Positions 61,850 through 64,000 of a DNA stretch of 64,000 bases are shown here, one piece after another. Position 1 is the first letter of the stretch; every line of letters starts with the position of its first letter. The notes under the pieces were generated by a model. That model did no database searches. It saw only the letters and a list, made by a program, of their open reading frames with translations, and was not told where the DNA came from. The DNA is from Molanna angustata (Eukaryota; Arthropoda; Insecta; Trichoptera; Molannidae), in NCBI GenBank assembly GCA_963576475.1, contig OY754981.1, forward strand, positions 17,580,341-17,644,340, in the 5' to 3' direction. The position numbers and the translations under genes are program-made.

Positions 61850-62988
61850 CAACTGAATACTGTTTTAATTCTTTATTTAAATAAAATATCATCTGTCCTT
61901 TTTATTTTATCAAATTCTATAGCATGTATGAAATGATACACGCATTTCAGTAATCAGCTACATACTTCTTTTCGAATTCTTGGTTGTGCTGTTAAAAAAA
62001 TTGTATAGAATATTATTTTATACTGAAACATTATTTGATAAAACTACATTACTTGTTTGAAATTTATAAACAACATTTGACAAAAGCTCACTACTTGTGC
62101 AGGGTATTAAGAAGTGTGTATAATAAGTTACTTTTATTTTATGACATTCCGAAATTTAACATTGAAATTTACGTATTTTTTTTTTAAATATAAACCTACA
62201 TCTATATGTATGTTTATATGCCAATTGTGAAATAGAATGTAAACTCAAGTAATACACAATACAAAAAGATTATTTTTAATATTTAAAAACTATCATGGAC
62301 CCATGAAGCTATAATACCCGTTAGTAAACACCCGTGACTTAATTCCCCACACTCATATGTTTCACACATTTTGAAAATTCTTGTCATGTTGAAAATTATC
62401 AATGTTTTTATTTAACATATTTTAGGATATATTTATATTTTCCTTTGATACATTGTGCATATTGTTTGTTAATAATAATAACTATTGTGTCCTTTTAGAA
62501 GATTTTATTTAATTTAAAAATATTTATATTGTTTTTAAACTTCTAATAATGTACATTTTATGATACTAATATACATTCTAATAATTACTTGGTTTTTTCA
62601 TTTTATATTTTCCATAAGTATAACTTTATGAAATAATAATAAACAAACCTTTGTTAAACATAGACAGGTTATGACTATAATTTTTTTAGGAATGATATAA
62701 ATAAAACATTTAAATGATTTACATAAATATTTAATAATAAATATGCTACATAACAATACATTAATGTTATTGTCATTTACCAAAATAACTACTTTTACAC
62801 ATTATAAAAATAATTACTCTTTCCTTAAACTAATATTTTAACTTGTTAATTTTGTCGACATATAATTCGTGGTGAAACTCCATTATACTAGGTATAAATA
62901 TATAACTAATATTTTATTAATTTATAACTAATATTTTATTTACAAACAAAATATTACGGTTAAAAAATATATTCTGGAATCCATGACA
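61850..62988. other. AT-rich intergenic sequence
   Basis: No gene or familiar repeat. Confidence 0.45.
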
Positions 62989-63178
62989 TCTGGGGGGAAA
63001 GTCTGGTCCACCCGGCGAAATCAAAACCCTCACGATTACCCATATCATGAATATAATTATAATATGGAGTTCTGCGACATCTTAAGATATTATAGAACTC
63101 CATATAATAATTATATCCATGATATGGGTAATCGTGAGGGTTTTGATTTCGCCGGATGGACCAAACTTGCCCCCCTGA
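62989..63178. mobile_element. Palindromic GGGGCAAGT MITE, copy 4 (best preserved)
   Basis: ATCTGGGGGGAAAGT...ACTTGCCCCCCTGAT, with ~90-bp arms that pair almost fully (CCGGCGAAATCAAAACCCTC and its complement). Confidence 0.8.
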
Positions 63179-64000
63179 TCTGTACAAACATTAATATTTG
63201 CGACGGATCCAAAGAAATGAACATTTTTCTGCATTTAATTACTTAGAGCCTTAATACTTGTCCAAAAACAGCTGTTCTTAAATTAAATACCAGAGAATTT
63301 AGTGGCAATTCTGCCAACTCTTTAGATATATATTTTTCCATATTTCTGTCTTGGAATCAAAGATTTCCATATGATATACTAGATGAAGTACTCCGTGCAA
63401 TTGGTATATAGCGCATTTGATTTCTTGATTGCCAACATATTGCAGTTTTCCGTACATTTCAACACTTCCTAGATAACTGTTCTCTAAATTCGAAAACAAT
63501 TCACATTGTCGTTATTCTCTATAAAGAAAACATGTTTTCTGCCCTCCTTGTTGTCAAAAGTCCCGCGGAAACAATCCTCACTTTGATTCATACAAAGTTT
63601 GCTAACTGCGACATCTAGTTATATTATATGAAAATCTATGCTTGGAATAAGACTCTTGGTCTGTGGCATTTGGCAGTGGTCTCCAACCATAACAATTTGT
63701 CGGTATTTCTACCAATATAAAGGATTTCCTACTGAAATTCAAAGATTTTTGTTAATACAAGTAAATTCTCCCATTTTTCATTTACAATTGGCAACATTTT
63801 TTTACAATTTTTTTTCTTGATTAGCATTCGAAAATTTGGTTCATTTTCAGAATCAATTATGAAATATGTACTGAACTAATATTCCTTATAGGGATATATG
63901 AAGAATGACAGAAATGACAAATCTTGTTGAATATATTATGCTACTCAATAGTAGACATTAGTGAGTTTGTTTTTCAAAGTGCTTTAGGGTCAACATTGTT
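63179..64000. other. AT-rich terminal sequence
   Basis: No gene recognised. Small open frames on both strands have no family resemblance. Confidence 0.4.

Overview
This is a 64-kb piece of an AT-rich, intron-containing animal genome, almost certainly an insect. The coding content, the GT-AG introns, and the LINE and SINE tails ending in short simple repeats, together with frequent TAGGTACCTA-type simple sequence, suggest a moth or butterfly. That order-level guess is inference and was not tested. Two genes could be assembled, both on the + strand. The first (5019-7301) is a two-exon LRRC71-like leucine-rich-repeat gene. The second (9920-59678) is a 14-exon FHIP gene (FTS-Hook-Interacting Protein, formerly FAM160A; the Drosophila counterpart is CG3558). 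All 14 exons join in phase with GT-AG introns and give a complete 1008-residue protein, the adaptor subunit of the FHF complex that links cytoplasmic dynein to early endosomes.

Layout: 222-4636 is a self-nested array of a ~1-kb Helentron-like element. 5019-7301 is LRRC71, with a palindromic MITE and a LINE fragment in its intron. 7428-7603 is a hAT MITE and 7825-8166 a long (TA)n tract. 8700-9100 is a GC-richer unexplained block. FHIP follows. Its introns make up about 94 % of the gene span and are packed with mobile DNA. Intron 1 holds Helentron-like copies, a SINE and a LINE. Intron 2 holds a decayed LINE, a Harbinger-like MITE and (TA)n. Intron 4 holds a TTAA-flanked element and a 2.2-kb element. 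Intron 6 holds a Mutator-like element with an internal ORF and a piggyBac relic. Intron 7 holds SINEs. Intron 8 holds the inverted partner of the 2.2-kb element. Intron 10 holds a decayed Helentron-like copy. Intron 12 (10.3 kb) holds LINEs, composite Helentron/LINE copies and two (TA)n tracts. Intron 13 holds a SINE, a 15-copy 92-bp tandem array and a Tc1/mariner-type MITE. The 3' flank (59679-64000) has an imperfect hairpin and one more palindromic MITE.

The most notable results are: (1) the ~1-kb family with asymmetric terminal inverted repeats, a terminal hairpin, a CTAG end and an internal GT microsatellite, the hallmarks of non-autonomous Helentrons, nested into its own T tracts; (2) a 2.2-kb inverted repeat pair in the introns flanking FHIP exons 5-8, a strong circular-RNA or inversion architecture; (3) a Mutator-like element with a 10-bp target duplication and an internal ORF; (4) a piggyBac relic whose insertion ends 48 bp before an FHIP exon; (5) two SINE families whose 3' tails match LINE tails in the same window; (6) a 92-bp array grown out of a LINE fragment. 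No bacterial-type operon, CRISPR array or rRNA gene was seen.
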